Below are positions 1 through 8,320 of a stretch of DNA of 64,000 nucleotides, in pieces; position 1 is the first letter of the stretch; each line of letters starts with the position of its first letter. The notes beneath the pieces were generated by a model. That model saw only the letters and a list, made by a program, of their open reading frames with translations. It was not told the DNA's origin and did no database searches. A program made the position numbers and the translations under genes. Source of the stretch: Nocardioides eburneiflavus (GTDB lineage Bacteria; Actinomycetota; Actinomycetes; Propionibacteriales; Nocardioidaceae); the NCBI RefSeq assembly GCF_004785795.1, contig NZ_SRRO01000001.1, positions 682,001-746,000 on the forward strand, read 5' to 3'.

Positions 1-2
1 CG

Positions 3-536
3 GAGGACGCCGTCGCCGACCTCGACGGGTTCCTGGCGGTGCGCCGCGACGCGGCGGCGTACCGCTGGACCGTGCCGGAGCAGTGGCACCTGACCCTCGC
101 CTTCACCGAGGACGTCCCCGACCGGTCGCTCGACGACCTCGAGGTGCGGCTCGAGCGGGCTGCCCGCAGACGCCGCCCGGTGCGGTTGCGACTCGCCGGC
201 GGCGGCGCCTTCCCGCACCCGGACCGGGCGCGCGTGCTCTTCGCACGGCTCGACACCGACGACGCCGGCCGCACCGAGCTCGACCGGCTGGCCACCGGTT
301 GCCGCGCTGCGATGGCGAAGGCCGGCGCGCGGGTCGACGGGCAGCGCTTCCGCGCGCACCTCACGCTCGCCCGGCTCGGGGGCCCTGACAACGTCACGTC
401 GTGGGTGCGGCTCCTCGACGGCTACGAGGGACCCGAGTGGGAGCTCGACGAGGTCGCCCTGGTGGCGTCCCACCTCGGCGAGGGACCGCGTCGACGACCG
501 CGCCACGAGGTGGTCGGGACGTACGCCCTCGGCTGA
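3..536 (+). CDS. thpR: RNA 2',3'-cyclic phosphodiesterase (ThpR/LigT family), 5' partial
   Basis: The reading frame is open to the left edge (first full codon at base 3), so the N-terminus lies outside the window. Two HxTx motifs, the catalytic pair of the 2H phosphoesterase superfamily, are visible: WHLTLAF near base 87 and AHLTLAR near base 357, with the spacing usual for ThpR/LigT. The family hydrolyses 2',3'-cyclic phosphate ends of RNA; its cellular substrate in bacteria is unclear. About 178 residues are present, nearly the full family length. The next gene follows after about 67 bases on the same strand. Confidence 0.88.
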   Translation, partial: EDAVADLDGFLAVRRDAAAYRWTVPEQWHLTLAFTEDVPDRSLDDLEVRLERAARRRRPVRLRLAGGGAFPHPDRARVLFARLDTDDAGRTELDRLATGCRAAMAKAGARVDGQRFRAHLTLARLGGPDNVTSWVRLLDGYEGPEWELDEVALVASHLGEGPRRRPRHEVVGTYALG

Positions 537-603
537 GGCAGCTGAGCGCAGCCTCACCTTCGTTGCACGGCGTACGGGCGCGCGCGACGATCGTGGAGTG
601 AGC

Positions 604-1329
604 ATGGAGATCGGTACGGACGAGGAGCCCCAGCACTTCCACGACGAGCTGGGCGACCACGTCGGCACGCGCCTCAACTGGCTGCGCGCCGCGGTCCTGG
701 GAGCCAACGACGGCATCGTGTCGACGGCGGGCGTGGTCATGGGAGTCGCGGGCGCGACGGACGACGGCGGCACGATCGTGCTCGCCGGCATCGCGGCCCT
801 GACCGCCGGCGCGCTGAGCATGGGCGCCGGGGAGTACGTCTCGGTCAGCACCCAGCGCGACTCCGAGAAGTCGATCCTCCACCTCGAGGCGACCGAGCTG
901 CGGCAGATGCCGCAGACCGAGGAGCGCGAGCTCGCCGAGATGTACGTCCAGAAGGGCCTCTCCCGGGAGACGGCCGAGCAGGTCGCGCGCGAGCTCACCG
1001 AGCACGACGCGCTGCGCGCCCACGCCGACATCGAGTTCGGCATCGACCCCGACAACCTCACCAACCCCTGGCACGCGGCGTGGGCCTCGATGCTCGCCTT
1101 CACCGTGGGCGCGCTCCTGCCGCTGCTCGTCGTGGCGTTCGTCCCCGACGGTCTGCGCGTGCTCGTCACGGTGCTCAGCGTGGTCCTTGCCCTGGCGCTC
1201 ACCGGCTTCGTCAGCGCCCGGATCGGGCTGAGCCCCCGGCTGCCCGCGGTCCTGCGCAACGTCGGCGGCGGTGTGCTCGCGATGGGCGTGACGTACCTCA
1301 TCGGCATGTACGCCGGGGTGCACCTCTGA
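604..1329 (+). CDS. VIT1/CCC1-family membrane metal transporter
   Basis: This is a 241-residue protein of the VIT1/CCC1 family (vacuolar iron/manganese transporter type). The signature LGANDGIVSTAGVVMG in the first membrane segment and MGAGEYVSVSTQRD in the second are diagnostic. A charged cytoplasmic stretch of about 75 residues separates them from three C-terminal membrane helices, the normal layout of the long subfamily. ATG at 604 is preferred to the GTG at 598 because GGAG at 595-598 sits 5 bases upstream of it. Family members export or store Fe2+/Mn2+; the ion here is inferred. It is convergent with the phosphotransferase gene across repeat A1. Confidence 0.88.
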   Translation: MEIGTDEEPQHFHDELGDHVGTRLNWLRAAVLGANDGIVSTAGVVMGVAGATDDGGTIVLAGIAALTAGALSMGAGEYVSVSTQRDSEKSILHLEATELRQMPQTEERELAEMYVQKGLSRETAEQVARELTEHDALRAHADIEFGIDPDNLTNPWHAAWASMLAFTVGALLPLLVVAFVPDGLRVLVTVLSVVLALALTGFVSARIGLSPRLPAVLRNVGGGVLAMGVTYLIGMYAGVHL

Positions 1330-1373
1330 CGGTCGGGCCTCCGGGAGTCGCACCTCACGGGCGCCGGCCCCGT

Positions 1374-1434
1374 ACACGTGTCCGAGATGTCGCCCTCGAT
1401 CGGTCAGTCCAAGGGCAAGAACCCGGACACGTGT
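1374..1434. repeat. Intergenic palindromic element, family A copy 1
   Basis: An 11-bp inverted repeat (ACACGTGTCCG at 1374-1384, complement at 1424-1434) encloses 39 bases between two convergent genes. An inner GCCCT/AGGGC pairing is also possible. The loop starts with a core, ATGTCGCCCTCGATC at 1387-1401, that recurs in inverse orientation in the element at 47152-47210, where the stem bases differ but remain complementary. It may act as a bidirectional terminator. Confidence 0.6.
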
Positions 1435-1451
1435 CGTGTGCTGCGCACGTA

Positions 1452-2315
1452 TCAGGCGCCCGCCCACGTCTCGATCAGGTCCAGGCACCAGTCGAGGTGC
1501 CGGCCCGGGTGACCGGCCAGGCAGCTCGCCGTGACGAGGCCGTACGCCGCGCGGTAGAGCACCAGCACCGCGGGGTCGTGGCCGAAGCGGCGTACGACGA
1601 GGTCGTCGAGGGCCGCCGTCGCCGCGGCCGCGCCGGGGCCGAACATGTCCTGGAGGCAGGCGGTCACCGCCGCGTCGAAGGCCGGGTCGCCGAGCGTGGA
1701 GACGTAGCCGAAGTCGAGCAGCCCCACCGGCCGGCCGCCGTCGAGCAGGACGTGCACCGGACCGAGGTCGCCGTGCACGAGGCGCGGCGGCACGGGCGGC
1801 ACCGACCGCAGCGCCTCCGCCATCCGGTCGGCGACCCCGTCGGGCAGCAGGTCACCCAGGAGCACCGCACGACGCAGGACCAGCTCGGCCATCGAGACCC
1901 CGAACGGCACCGCGGGGTCGAACGGTCGCTCGCCGTCCGGCACCGGCAGCAGCGCCATGTCGGGGTGGACGGGGACCTGCGACAGGCCCGCCAGGACCTC
2001 CACGACCGGCCCCGGACCGGCGGCGACCTCCGCGCGTCCGGGCAGCAGGGGGTGGACGGTCACCACGAGCCCCTCGACCTCCCCGACGTCGAGGATGCGC
2101 GGCACGGCGAGCCGTACGCCGGCCGCCACCAGGCCGTCGTGGACCGCGTCGTAGAAGGCGCGCAGCCGGTCCACCTCGGCGCGCGGGCGTCGGTCCCAGA
2201 CCTTGACCACCCGCTCCTCGTCGAGCGCGGCCACGACGCCCTCCATCCCGCGCCCGACCTCGTGCGTGACCAGGTAGCCGGCGGCGCGCAGCCGCTCGAG
2301 CGAGTGGGTGCTCAC
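1452..2315 (-). CDS. APH-type phosphotransferase in the maltodextrin operon
   Basis: This 287-residue protein has the aminoglycoside phosphotransferase/choline kinase fold: an N-lobe with VVKVWDRR and a catalytic loop RLVHGDLGPVHVLL followed by GLLDFG. The catalytic HGD and the metal-binding DFG are intact, but the Asn normally eight residues into HGDxxxxN is His. The GTG start overlaps the stop of the GH13 gene by 4 bases (GTGA), so it is translationally coupled and last in the mal operon. The substrate is unknown; a sugar is suggested only by context. It is much shorter than known maltokinases (about 450 residues). Confidence 0.75.
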   Translation of the reverse strand: MSTHSLERLRAAGYLVTHEVGRGMEGVVAALDEERVVKVWDRRPRAEVDRLRAFYDAVHDGLVAAGVRLAVPRILDVGEVEGLVVTVHPLLPGRAEVAAGPGPVVEVLAGLSQVPVHPDMALLPVPDGERPFDPAVPFGVSMAELVLRRAVLLGDLLPDGVADRMAEALRSVPPVPPRLVHGDLGPVHVLLDGGRPVGLLDFGYVSTLGDPAFDAAVTACLQDMFGPGAAAATAALDDLVVRRFGHDPAVLVLYRAAYGLVTASCLAGHPGRHLDWCLDLIETWAGA

Positions 2316-4201
2316 CCGACGACGTGGACGGAGACGCCGGGCTCGCCGGGGAGGGTGAGCGTGCCGTCGCGCACCTCGGCCGCGACCCCCGCGAGCGTGG
2401 TGAGAACGGCCTCGGGGCCCAGGGCGTGCGCGGGGAGGTCGACCGGCGCGCACGGGCGGCGTACGGCGTGCACCAGCAGCGTCTGGTCGGGGTGCTCGCG
2501 CAGGAAGGTCATCGCGTCCTCGCCGGCGTGCAGCCAGCGCATCCCGCCGCGGCGCAGCGCGACGTGCTCGCGACGCAGCGCGATCCAGTGCCGGTAGGCG
2601 TCGAGCGTCGGCCGGTCCCACGTCTCGGAGTGGTCCCACGGGTAGGGCGTACGGGCGTGCTCGCCGTCGACCGCGGTCAGGCCGAGCTCGTCGCCCATGA
2701 AGACCACCGGCACGCCGGGCATCGTCATCTGCAGCGCCAGCCCGACCAGGTGCAGGTCGCGTCCACGACCGTCGCGGTCGACGCCGCCGTCGGTGCCGCC
2801 GCCCGTGACCGTGCGGAACCGCGGGGTGTCGTGGGAGTCGAGGTGCATCGTGGAGCCCTGCCAGGCCGTCCACGGGATCGACCCGTGCACCTCGCGCATG
2901 GTGGCGACCGCCGCCGATGCGGGCAGGACGGGGATGTCGACCGGGAGGCCGAGGTAGTCGAGCCCGTGCGGCAGGCCCTCGCCGTCGGGGGCGCCGCCGT
3001 TGAGCCAGCACCACAGCGGGCGGGTGAACCCGGCGTAGTCCATCGTCCCGTGCCAGCCGGGGCCGGTGAGGTCGGCGGTCGCGTCGTGGCCGTGCTCGGC
3101 GAGCAGCCAGGCGTCGGGCGACACGTCGTGGATGGTGCGCCGGATCTCCTGCGCGACCTGGTGGGCGAGGTCGTCGCCACCGAAGCGGCCCGTCATGTTG
3201 GCGACGTCGACGCGCCAGCCGTCGAGGCCGCGACGCAGCCAGTGGGCCACCACCGAGTCGGGGCCGGCATAGAGCCGGCGCGCCATCTCGGCCGACGTGT
3301 GGTCGAGCTTGGGCAGGCTCGGGATGTCGAGCCACGCGGCATAGCCGTGCTCGTAGTCGTCGGAGAAGCGGTAGAAGTCGCGCTCCGGCGACGACGGGTC
3401 GGCGAGCGCGCGCTCGAACCAGTCGTGGTGCTCGCCGGTGTGGTTGGTGGTGAGGTCGCCGACCAGGCGCAGGCCGTGGTCGTGGACGGCCTTCGCCAGG
3501 CGCTCGAGCGCCTCGTCGCCGCCGAGGAGCGGGTCGACGCGGTCGAAGGAGACGGCGTCGTAGCGGTGGGTGGACCAGGCCTCGAAGACGGGGGTGAGGT
3601 AGAGCAGGGTCGCGCCCAGCAGGTCGAGCAGGTCGAGGTGCTCGGCGACGCCGTCGAGGGTGCCGCCATACCACTGGAACGGGACGTCTGGACCCTTGTG
3701 CACCACCGGCTGGTCCCACTCGCACGGGATGGCCCAGTCCGGGACGGAGGCGCCGGTCTCGGTGCGGCCGAAGCGGTCGGGGAAGACCTGGTAGCCGATC
3801 TCGTCGGCGACCCAATCGGGCAGCAGGTGGTCGGTGCTGATGCGGAAGTCGCCGGCGTCGGCGACGTCGCGCGCGTGCACGCCGGTCGCGGTGAGCCAGC
3901 GGTAGTCCGACGGGCCGCGGGAGACCAGGAAGCGGTAGGACGTCACCCGGTTGACCAGCCGCAGGCGGACCTCCCACCACGTCCCGGCCGCGTCCTCGGA
4001 GACCTGCTCGGCGTTGCTGACCGCGGGCTCGCCGTCGCGCACGGCGCGCAGCACCACCCGGCTCGCGCCGGGCGAGCCGTCGGCCGTGCGTGGCACGCGT
4101 ACGCGCAGGGTCACCTCGTCGCCGAGGCGGGCGCCGGCGCCGTCGACGTACGTCGGGGAGCCGTCGTGGTGTGGGTCGAGCGGGTGCGGGGCACTGGCCA
4201 C
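2312..4201 (-). CDS. Glycoside hydrolase family 13 (cyclomaltodextrinase/alpha-glucosidase type)
   Basis: A 629-residue cytoplasmic GH13 enzyme without a signal peptide. An N-terminal beta-sandwich of about 125 residues precedes the barrel, as in cyclomaltodextrinases and neopullulanases. YQVFPDRFGRTE opens the (beta/alpha)8 domain. The three catalytic acids are visible: Asp332 in GWRVDVAN, Glu369 in LLAEHGHD and Asp458 in DSHDTPR. GTG start at 4201, 6 bases after the malG stop. It probably hydrolyses imported maltodextrins or cyclodextrins to glucose and maltose; exact specificity cannot be read from sequence. Confidence 0.9.
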   Translation of the reverse strand: MASAPHPLDPHHDGSPTYVDGAGARLGDEVTLRVRVPRTADGSPGASRVVLRAVRDGEPAVSNAEQVSEDAAGTWWEVRLRLVNRVTSYRFLVSRGPSDYRWLTATGVHARDVADAGDFRISTDHLLPDWVADEIGYQVFPDRFGRTETGASVPDWAIPCEWDQPVVHKGPDVPFQWYGGTLDGVAEHLDLLDLLGATLLYLTPVFEAWSTHRYDAVSFDRVDPLLGGDEALERLAKAVHDHGLRLVGDLTTNHTGEHHDWFERALADPSSPERDFYRFSDDYEHGYAAWLDIPSLPKLDHTSAEMARRLYAGPDSVVAHWLRRGLDGWRVDVANMTGRFGGDDLAHQVAQEIRRTIHDVSPDAWLLAEHGHDATADLTGPGWHGTMDYAGFTRPLWCWLNGGAPDGEGLPHGLDYLGLPVDIPVLPASAAVATMREVHGSIPWTAWQGSTMHLDSHDTPRFRTVTGGGTDGGVDRDGRGRDLHLVGLALQMTMPGVPVVFMGDELGLTAVDGEHARTPYPWDHSETWDRPTLDAYRHWIALRREHVALRRGGMRWLHAGEDAMTFLREHPDQTLLVHAVRRPCAPVDLPAHALGPEAVLTTLAGVAAEVRDGTLTLPGEPGVSVHVVG

Positions 4202-4207
4202 GCGCGA

Positions 4208-5146
4208 TCAGCCCTTCACGCCGCCGGCGGTGATGCCGCCGACGATGAAGCGCTGGAGGTAGAGGAAGAGGAGAACCACCGGGATCGCGGTGAGGATCGA
4301 GCCGGCGGCGAAGACGCCGAGGTTGTTGGACCGGTCGGCGTCGATCAGTCCGTAGAGGCCGGTCGCGAGGGTCTTGTTGCCGGAGTCGCGCAGGAAGATG
4401 GACGCCATCAGGAACTCGCCGATCGTGCCGACGAAGACCAGCAGTCCGCAGACCGCGAGGATCGGCCGCACGAGCGGCAGGATGATGCGGAAGAAGACCT
4501 GCACGTGGCTGGCGCCGTCGATCATCGCCGCCTCGTCGAGCGACATCGGGATCGAGTCGAAGAAGCCCTTGATGAGCCACACCTGGCCCAGCGAGCCGCC
4601 GCACATCATCAGGATGTAGCCGGCCAGGGTGTCCAGGCCGATCGCGGGGATGACCGCCCCGAGGTCGGTGAACATCAGGTAGAGCGCGACCGCGGCGAGG
4701 AACTGCGGGAACATCTGGATCAGCAGCAGCGCCAGCAGGCCGCCCCGGCGGCCCTTGAAGCGGAACCGGCTGAAGGCGTACGCCGCCAGCGCGCTGAACA
4801 GCAGCTGGACGAAGACCACGACCACGCACACGATGATGCTGTTGCGGGCCCACGTGCCGTAGGGCTGCTCGTCGAGGAGCTGGGTGAAGTTGGTCAGGCT
4901 GAACGTCTGCGGGACGAGCGTGGAGGTGACCACGTTGCCCAGCGGGTTGAGCGCGGCCGAGATCAGGTAGGAGACCGGGAAGAGCGCCCACACCACCGCG
5001 AGGACGCCGACGAGGTGGCGCCAGCCGATCTCGCGGAACCAGCGTCCGGCGCTCATCTTGACCTTCGGCGCGGGGTCGCCGCGTCGTCGACGCCTGCGGT
5101 CGGTCACGACGGTGGCGCCGGCGAGCGGTCCCTGGACATCGGTCAT
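4208..5146 (-). CDS. malG: Maltodextrin ABC transporter permease MalG
   Basis: A 312-residue inner-membrane permease of the MalG family with about six membrane helices after a basic N-terminal tail (RRRRRRGDPAPKVK). The EAA loop that contacts the ATPase reads EAAMIDGASHVQVFFRIILP. It ends in VKG, close to the VKG end usual for MalG. It starts 1 base after the malF stop and is followed 6 bases later by the GH13 gene. No ATPase gene lies in the operon, as is common in actinobacteria where one MsiK-type ATPase serves several sugar importers (family knowledge). Confidence 0.92.
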   Translation of the reverse strand: MTDVQGPLAGATVVTDRRRRRRGDPAPKVKMSAGRWFREIGWRHLVGVLAVVWALFPVSYLISAALNPLGNVVTSTLVPQTFSLTNFTQLLDEQPYGTWARNSIIVCVVVVFVQLLFSALAAYAFSRFRFKGRRGGLLALLLIQMFPQFLAAVALYLMFTDLGAVIPAIGLDTLAGYILMMCGGSLGQVWLIKGFFDSIPMSLDEAAMIDGASHVQVFFRIILPLVRPILAVCGLLVFVGTIGEFLMASIFLRDSGNKTLATGLYGLIDADRSNNLGVFAAGSILTAIPVVLLFLYLQRFIVGGITAGGVKG

Positions 5147-5147
5147 G

Positions 5148-6773
5148 TCAGTTCACATCCTCGAGCGAGCGGGTGGCACGGAACTGCAGCGCGGCGATCA
5201 GTCCGGTGACGACGAACAGCACCACCGAGACGGCGGCGGCGAACCCGATCTGCACGCCGCCGGCACCGAACGCGAGGCGGTAGGTGTAGCTGATCAGGAT
5301 GTCGGTGCCGCCCGCGCTCGGGTTGTCGGGGGTGAAGGGACCACCACCGGTGAGCAGGAAGATGGCGCCGAAGTTGTTGAAGTTGAAGGCGAACGTGGCG
5401 ACCAGCAGGGGGGCCACCGTGACGAGCAGCAGCGGGAGCGTGATCCGCCGGAACCCGGCCACGCCACCCGCACCATCGATCGTCGCCGCCTCCTTCAGCT
5501 CCTCCGGGATGGCCTGGAGGGCGCCGGTGCTGACGAGGAACATGTAGGGGAAGCCCATCCAGAGGTTGGTCAGCAGCACCGCGATCTTGGCTGTCGTCGC
5601 CCCGCCGAACCAGTTGACATTGAGGCCGGTGATGTCGTTGATGAGGCCGAAGTCCTGGTTGTAGAAGCTCGACCAGAGCAGCAACGAGATGAAGCCCGGG
5701 ATCGCGTAGGGGAGGATCAGCAGCGCCCGGTAGACCTTCTGGCCCCGGACCCGCGGGTCGTTGAGCGCGATGGCGAAGAACAGGCCGAGCAGGAAGGTGC
5801 CGACCACGGAGAACGTCGCGAAGACCACCGTCCACACGAAGATGCCGAAGAAGCTGCTGCTGATGCGGCTGTCGGTGAAGATCCGCTCGTAGTTGCGCGT
5901 CCCGACGTTGGCCGTCCACGACTGGTCGGACAGGCGCTGGCCGTCCTCGTCGACGAAGAACTCCCGGTCACCCTGCTGCTCGGCCGTGTAGACGGTGTCG
6001 CTGGTGGTGTCGGTGATCGTGTCGGCGTCCTCGTCGTAGACGAGCGTGGGGGCACCCTCGAAGGCCTCGCTCGTGCCGTCGCGGACGATGAAGCTGCCGC
6101 TGTCGGTGGGGACGGCGATCTCGTCGAGGGCGTCGGCGGCGGCACTGATCTGGCGGATGTCGAGCACGGTGTAGCCCTCGACCGCGGTGACCCGGCCGTT
6201 GTCGACGGTGACGCCGCCGGGATCCTCCTCAAGACCCTCCTCGGTGCCCTCGAAGACGGTCTCCGGGTCGTCCTGCGGGACCAGGAAGTAGGTGAAGGGT
6301 CCCGACGCGGGGTCGCCGTCGGTGGCGATGGTGAGGTTGTACTGCGGGGAGTCGTCGGACCGCACGACCGACGAGCCGACGATGCGGTCGACCGTCGTCT
6401 GCTTGTCGTTGCGCGTGCCGTCGCCGTAGTTGGTGAAGGAGGTCTGGGCCGTCAGGACGATCGGGTAGACCACGAACAGCGCCAGCATCAAGGTGCCGGG
6501 CACGAGGTACTTGGCGGGAAGCGCACGACCGGTGGCGTAGGTCGCGACCAGGACGGCGGTGATCAGCCAGATGCCGGTCAGGAACGTCCAGGAGCGCTCG
6601 CCGACCAGGGCCGGCGTGAGGGCGATCGCGGTGCCGATGACGACGCCGAGGAAGAGGACCTTGACGAGGAGCGCGGGGATCCCGTCGCGGCCTGGCTTGG
6701 TGAAGCCGAAGCGGGACGGCCCGTCCGCGTCGGGGTCCTTCTGGCTGTTGATCGTGTCGCGCAGGTCCGCCAT
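5148..6773 (-). CDS. malF: Maltodextrin ABC transporter permease MalF
   Basis: A 541-residue permease of true MalF type. After three N-terminal helices comes a large, acidic extracellular region of about 190 residues (roughly 135-310), corresponding to the MalF P2 loop that docks the binding protein; ordinary sugar permeases lack it. The C-terminal helices carry the EAA loop EAATIDGAGGVAGFRRITLP. It is separated from malE by 125 bases holding a strong hairpin and is almost fused to malG (1-base gap). Confidence 0.92.
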   Translation of the reverse strand: MADLRDTINSQKDPDADGPSRFGFTKPGRDGIPALLVKVLFLGVVIGTAIALTPALVGERSWTFLTGIWLITAVLVATYATGRALPAKYLVPGTLMLALFVVYPIVLTAQTSFTNYGDGTRNDKQTTVDRIVGSSVVRSDDSPQYNLTIATDGDPASGPFTYFLVPQDDPETVFEGTEEGLEEDPGGVTVDNGRVTAVEGYTVLDIRQISAAADALDEIAVPTDSGSFIVRDGTSEAFEGAPTLVYDEDADTITDTTSDTVYTAEQQGDREFFVDEDGQRLSDQSWTANVGTRNYERIFTDSRISSSFFGIFVWTVVFATFSVVGTFLLGLFFAIALNDPRVRGQKVYRALLILPYAIPGFISLLLWSSFYNQDFGLINDITGLNVNWFGGATTAKIAVLLTNLWMGFPYMFLVSTGALQAIPEELKEAATIDGAGGVAGFRRITLPLLLVTVAPLLVATFAFNFNNFGAIFLLTGGGPFTPDNPSAGGTDILISYTYRLAFGAGGVQIGFAAAVSVVLFVVTGLIAALQFRATRSLEDVN

Positions 6774-6854
6774 GTCAGCTGCCCTTCAGGGTCCGAGCGG
6801 GGCCGGGTGGGACTGGCCTCGTCGAGGCCGGTGGAGCACGGAGGCTTGGCAGGG

Positions 6855-6886
6855 TCCCGGTGGGCGGCGACGGCCGCCCACCGGGA
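6855..6886 (-). promoter_or_regulatory. malE-malF intergenic hairpin
   Basis: A perfect 13-bp stem (TCCCGGTGGGCGG at 6855-6867, complement at 6874-6886) with a 6-base loop lies 13 bases after the malE stop, inside the operon. There is no T tract. By analogy with the palindromes between malE and malF in enterobacteria, it probably stabilises the malE 3' end or attenuates transcription, giving more binding protein than permease. Confidence 0.65.
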
Positions 6887-6898
6887 GTCCCCCTGGGA

Positions 6899-8185
6899 TC
6901 AGCCTGCGTCGGCGATGTTCTTGTTGATGGTGTCGCCGGCGGACTTGATCGTGGTGACCGGGTCCTTGCCGCTGACGATGGCGGAGTACGCCTTGCCGAG
7001 CGGCTCCCACACCGACGCCATGGCCGGGATGGCGGGCATCGGGGCGGCCGCGTTGGCGGCCTCGGTGAAGACGGTCAGGTCGGGGTCGTCGACCTGGTCC
7101 TGCACGGCGGTCATGGCGGGCGGGAGCTGGGTGCCCTCGAAGAGGGTCATCATCGACTCCTCGCTGTTGACGCCGTTGTTGACGAACTCCTGCGCGATGT
7201 CCTTGTTCTTGCCGTTGGCGGCGACCATGAACGCCTGCGCCCCCATGAACGGCTCAGCGGCCTCCTGGCCTTCGAAGCCGGGCACCGGCTGGATGGCGTA
7301 CTCGAAACCGGCCTTCTTGACGTCGGCGAGGGCCCACGGACCCGAGACGAGGAACGCGGCCTTGCCGCTGGTGAACAGCGCGATCGAGTTGTCACCGCTG
7401 ATGGAGGTGCGCAGCACCTTGGCCTTCGCGAGGCGGGAGATCTCCTGGGCGGCCTTGACCGAGCCCTCCTTGCCGATGCCGACGTCCTGGGCGTCGTAGC
7501 CGGTGCCCTCGTCGTAGGCGAAGATGTAGCCGCCGAACGAGGTCAGGATCGGCTCCATGTGGTACGCGTCGCCGAGCTCGCCGACCGGGAGGTTGAGCGC
7601 GGAGTCGACGTCCCCGGCCTGGACGGCCTTCTCGCCGGCCGCGATGGCCTCGTCCATGCTGGCCGGCTCGTCGGGGACGACGTCGGCGTTGCGGTAGAGG
7701 GCGAGGGCCTCGATGCCGTAGGGCACGCCGTAGAGCTTGCCGTCGTACGTCGTGGCCTGCACGGCCTTCTCGGAGTAGCCGGACAGCTCGTCGGGGGTCA
7801 GGTTGAGCGGCTCGATGGCGCCGTTCTGGACGAGGTTCCCGATCCAGTCGTGGGCTCCGACGACCACGTCGGGCCCGTTGCCGGCCGCGTCCGCGGTCAC
7901 GAAGTTGCCCTGGAGGTCCTCGGAGATGGCCTGCACCTTGACGGTGATGCCGTTGGACTCGCCGAAGGCCTCGGCGACCTCCTTGACGGCGTCGATCTTG
8001 AGCGAGTCGGTCCAGACCAGGAGGTCGGCGTCACCGCCGCCGTCCCCGCCCTCGGCGCTCGGGCTCGAGGTGGACTCGGATCCTGACGACTCGGAGCTCG
8101 AGCCGGAGCCACCGCCGCAGCCAGCGGCGGTGAGGGCGAGCACGGCAACGGCCACCGGGCCGAGGGTGCGGGCGAATCTGCGCAT
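6899..8185 (-). CDS. malE: Maltodextrin-binding lipoprotein MalE
   Basis: A 428-residue substrate-binding lipoprotein. The signal peptide MRRFARTLGPVAVAVLALTA ends in the lipobox TAAGC, with the lipidated Cys at 23, followed by a long Gly/Ser/Glu linker. The mature part has typical family 1 binding-protein blocks such as KLYGVPYGIEALALYRN and GKAAFLVSGPWAL. ATG at 8185 is chosen because the signal peptide begins there and AGAGG lies 8-9 bases upstream; the frame stays open further but that stretch is not protein-like. First gene of the mal operon, divergent from the LacI-type regulator. Confidence 0.93.
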   Translation of the reverse strand: MRRFARTLGPVAVAVLALTAAGCGGGSGSSSESSGSESTSSPSAEGGDGGGDADLLVWTDSLKIDAVKEVAEAFGESNGITVKVQAISEDLQGNFVTADAAGNGPDVVVGAHDWIGNLVQNGAIEPLNLTPDELSGYSEKAVQATTYDGKLYGVPYGIEALALYRNADVVPDEPASMDEAIAAGEKAVQAGDVDSALNLPVGELGDAYHMEPILTSFGGYIFAYDEGTGYDAQDVGIGKEGSVKAAQEISRLAKAKVLRTSISGDNSIALFTSGKAAFLVSGPWALADVKKAGFEYAIQPVPGFEGQEAAEPFMGAQAFMVAANGKNKDIAQEFVNNGVNSEESMMTLFEGTQLPPAMTAVQDQVDDPDLTVFTEAANAAAPMPAIPAMASVWEPLGKAYSAIVSGKDPVTTIKSAGDTINKNIADAG

Positions 8186-8242
8186 AGGGGAAACCTCTTC
8201 GGTGTGCGGCAGGTGTGAGGGTCGCCACACCGTAGCAGCGTC

Positions 8243-8269
8243 CTTGCAGGAACGGGAGAGGGCTGCAAG
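8243..8269. promoter_or_regulatory. Candidate MalR operator between malE and malR
   Basis: CTTGCAG (8243-8249) and CTGCAAG (8263-8269) form an inverted repeat with a 13-base spacer in the 135-bp divergent region. The left half lies just upstream of a possible malE -10 (TACGGT, complement of 8229-8234). I recall CTTGCAG-type motifs as MalR targets in streptomycetes, but could not check this. Confidence 0.5.
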
Positions 8270-8308
8270 TTTTTTCATGACCTGCTCCCACGAAGTGGTC
8301 CTCGTCAC

Positions 8309-8314
8309 TAGGGT
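8309..8314 (+). promoter_or_regulatory. -10 box, leaderless malR
   Basis: TAGGGT lies 6 bases before the GTG at 8321, which places the transcription start at the initiation codon and decides the start over the GTG at 8315. Confidence 0.6.
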
Positions 8315-8320
8315 GTGGAC

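Noticed and set aside
1452..4991. A single 1179-codon open frame on the minus strand.
   Set aside because: Only its last 287 codons (the phosphotransferase) are protein-like; the rest runs antisense-frame through the GH13 and malG genes and is Arg/Pro/Gly-rich, the usual artefact of high-GC DNA.
2324..5209. A 961-codon plus-strand open frame opposite the mal genes.
   Set aside because: Composition (Val/Gly/Arg/His/Asp-rich without hydrophobic patterning) is that of a complementary-strand shadow of malG and GH13.
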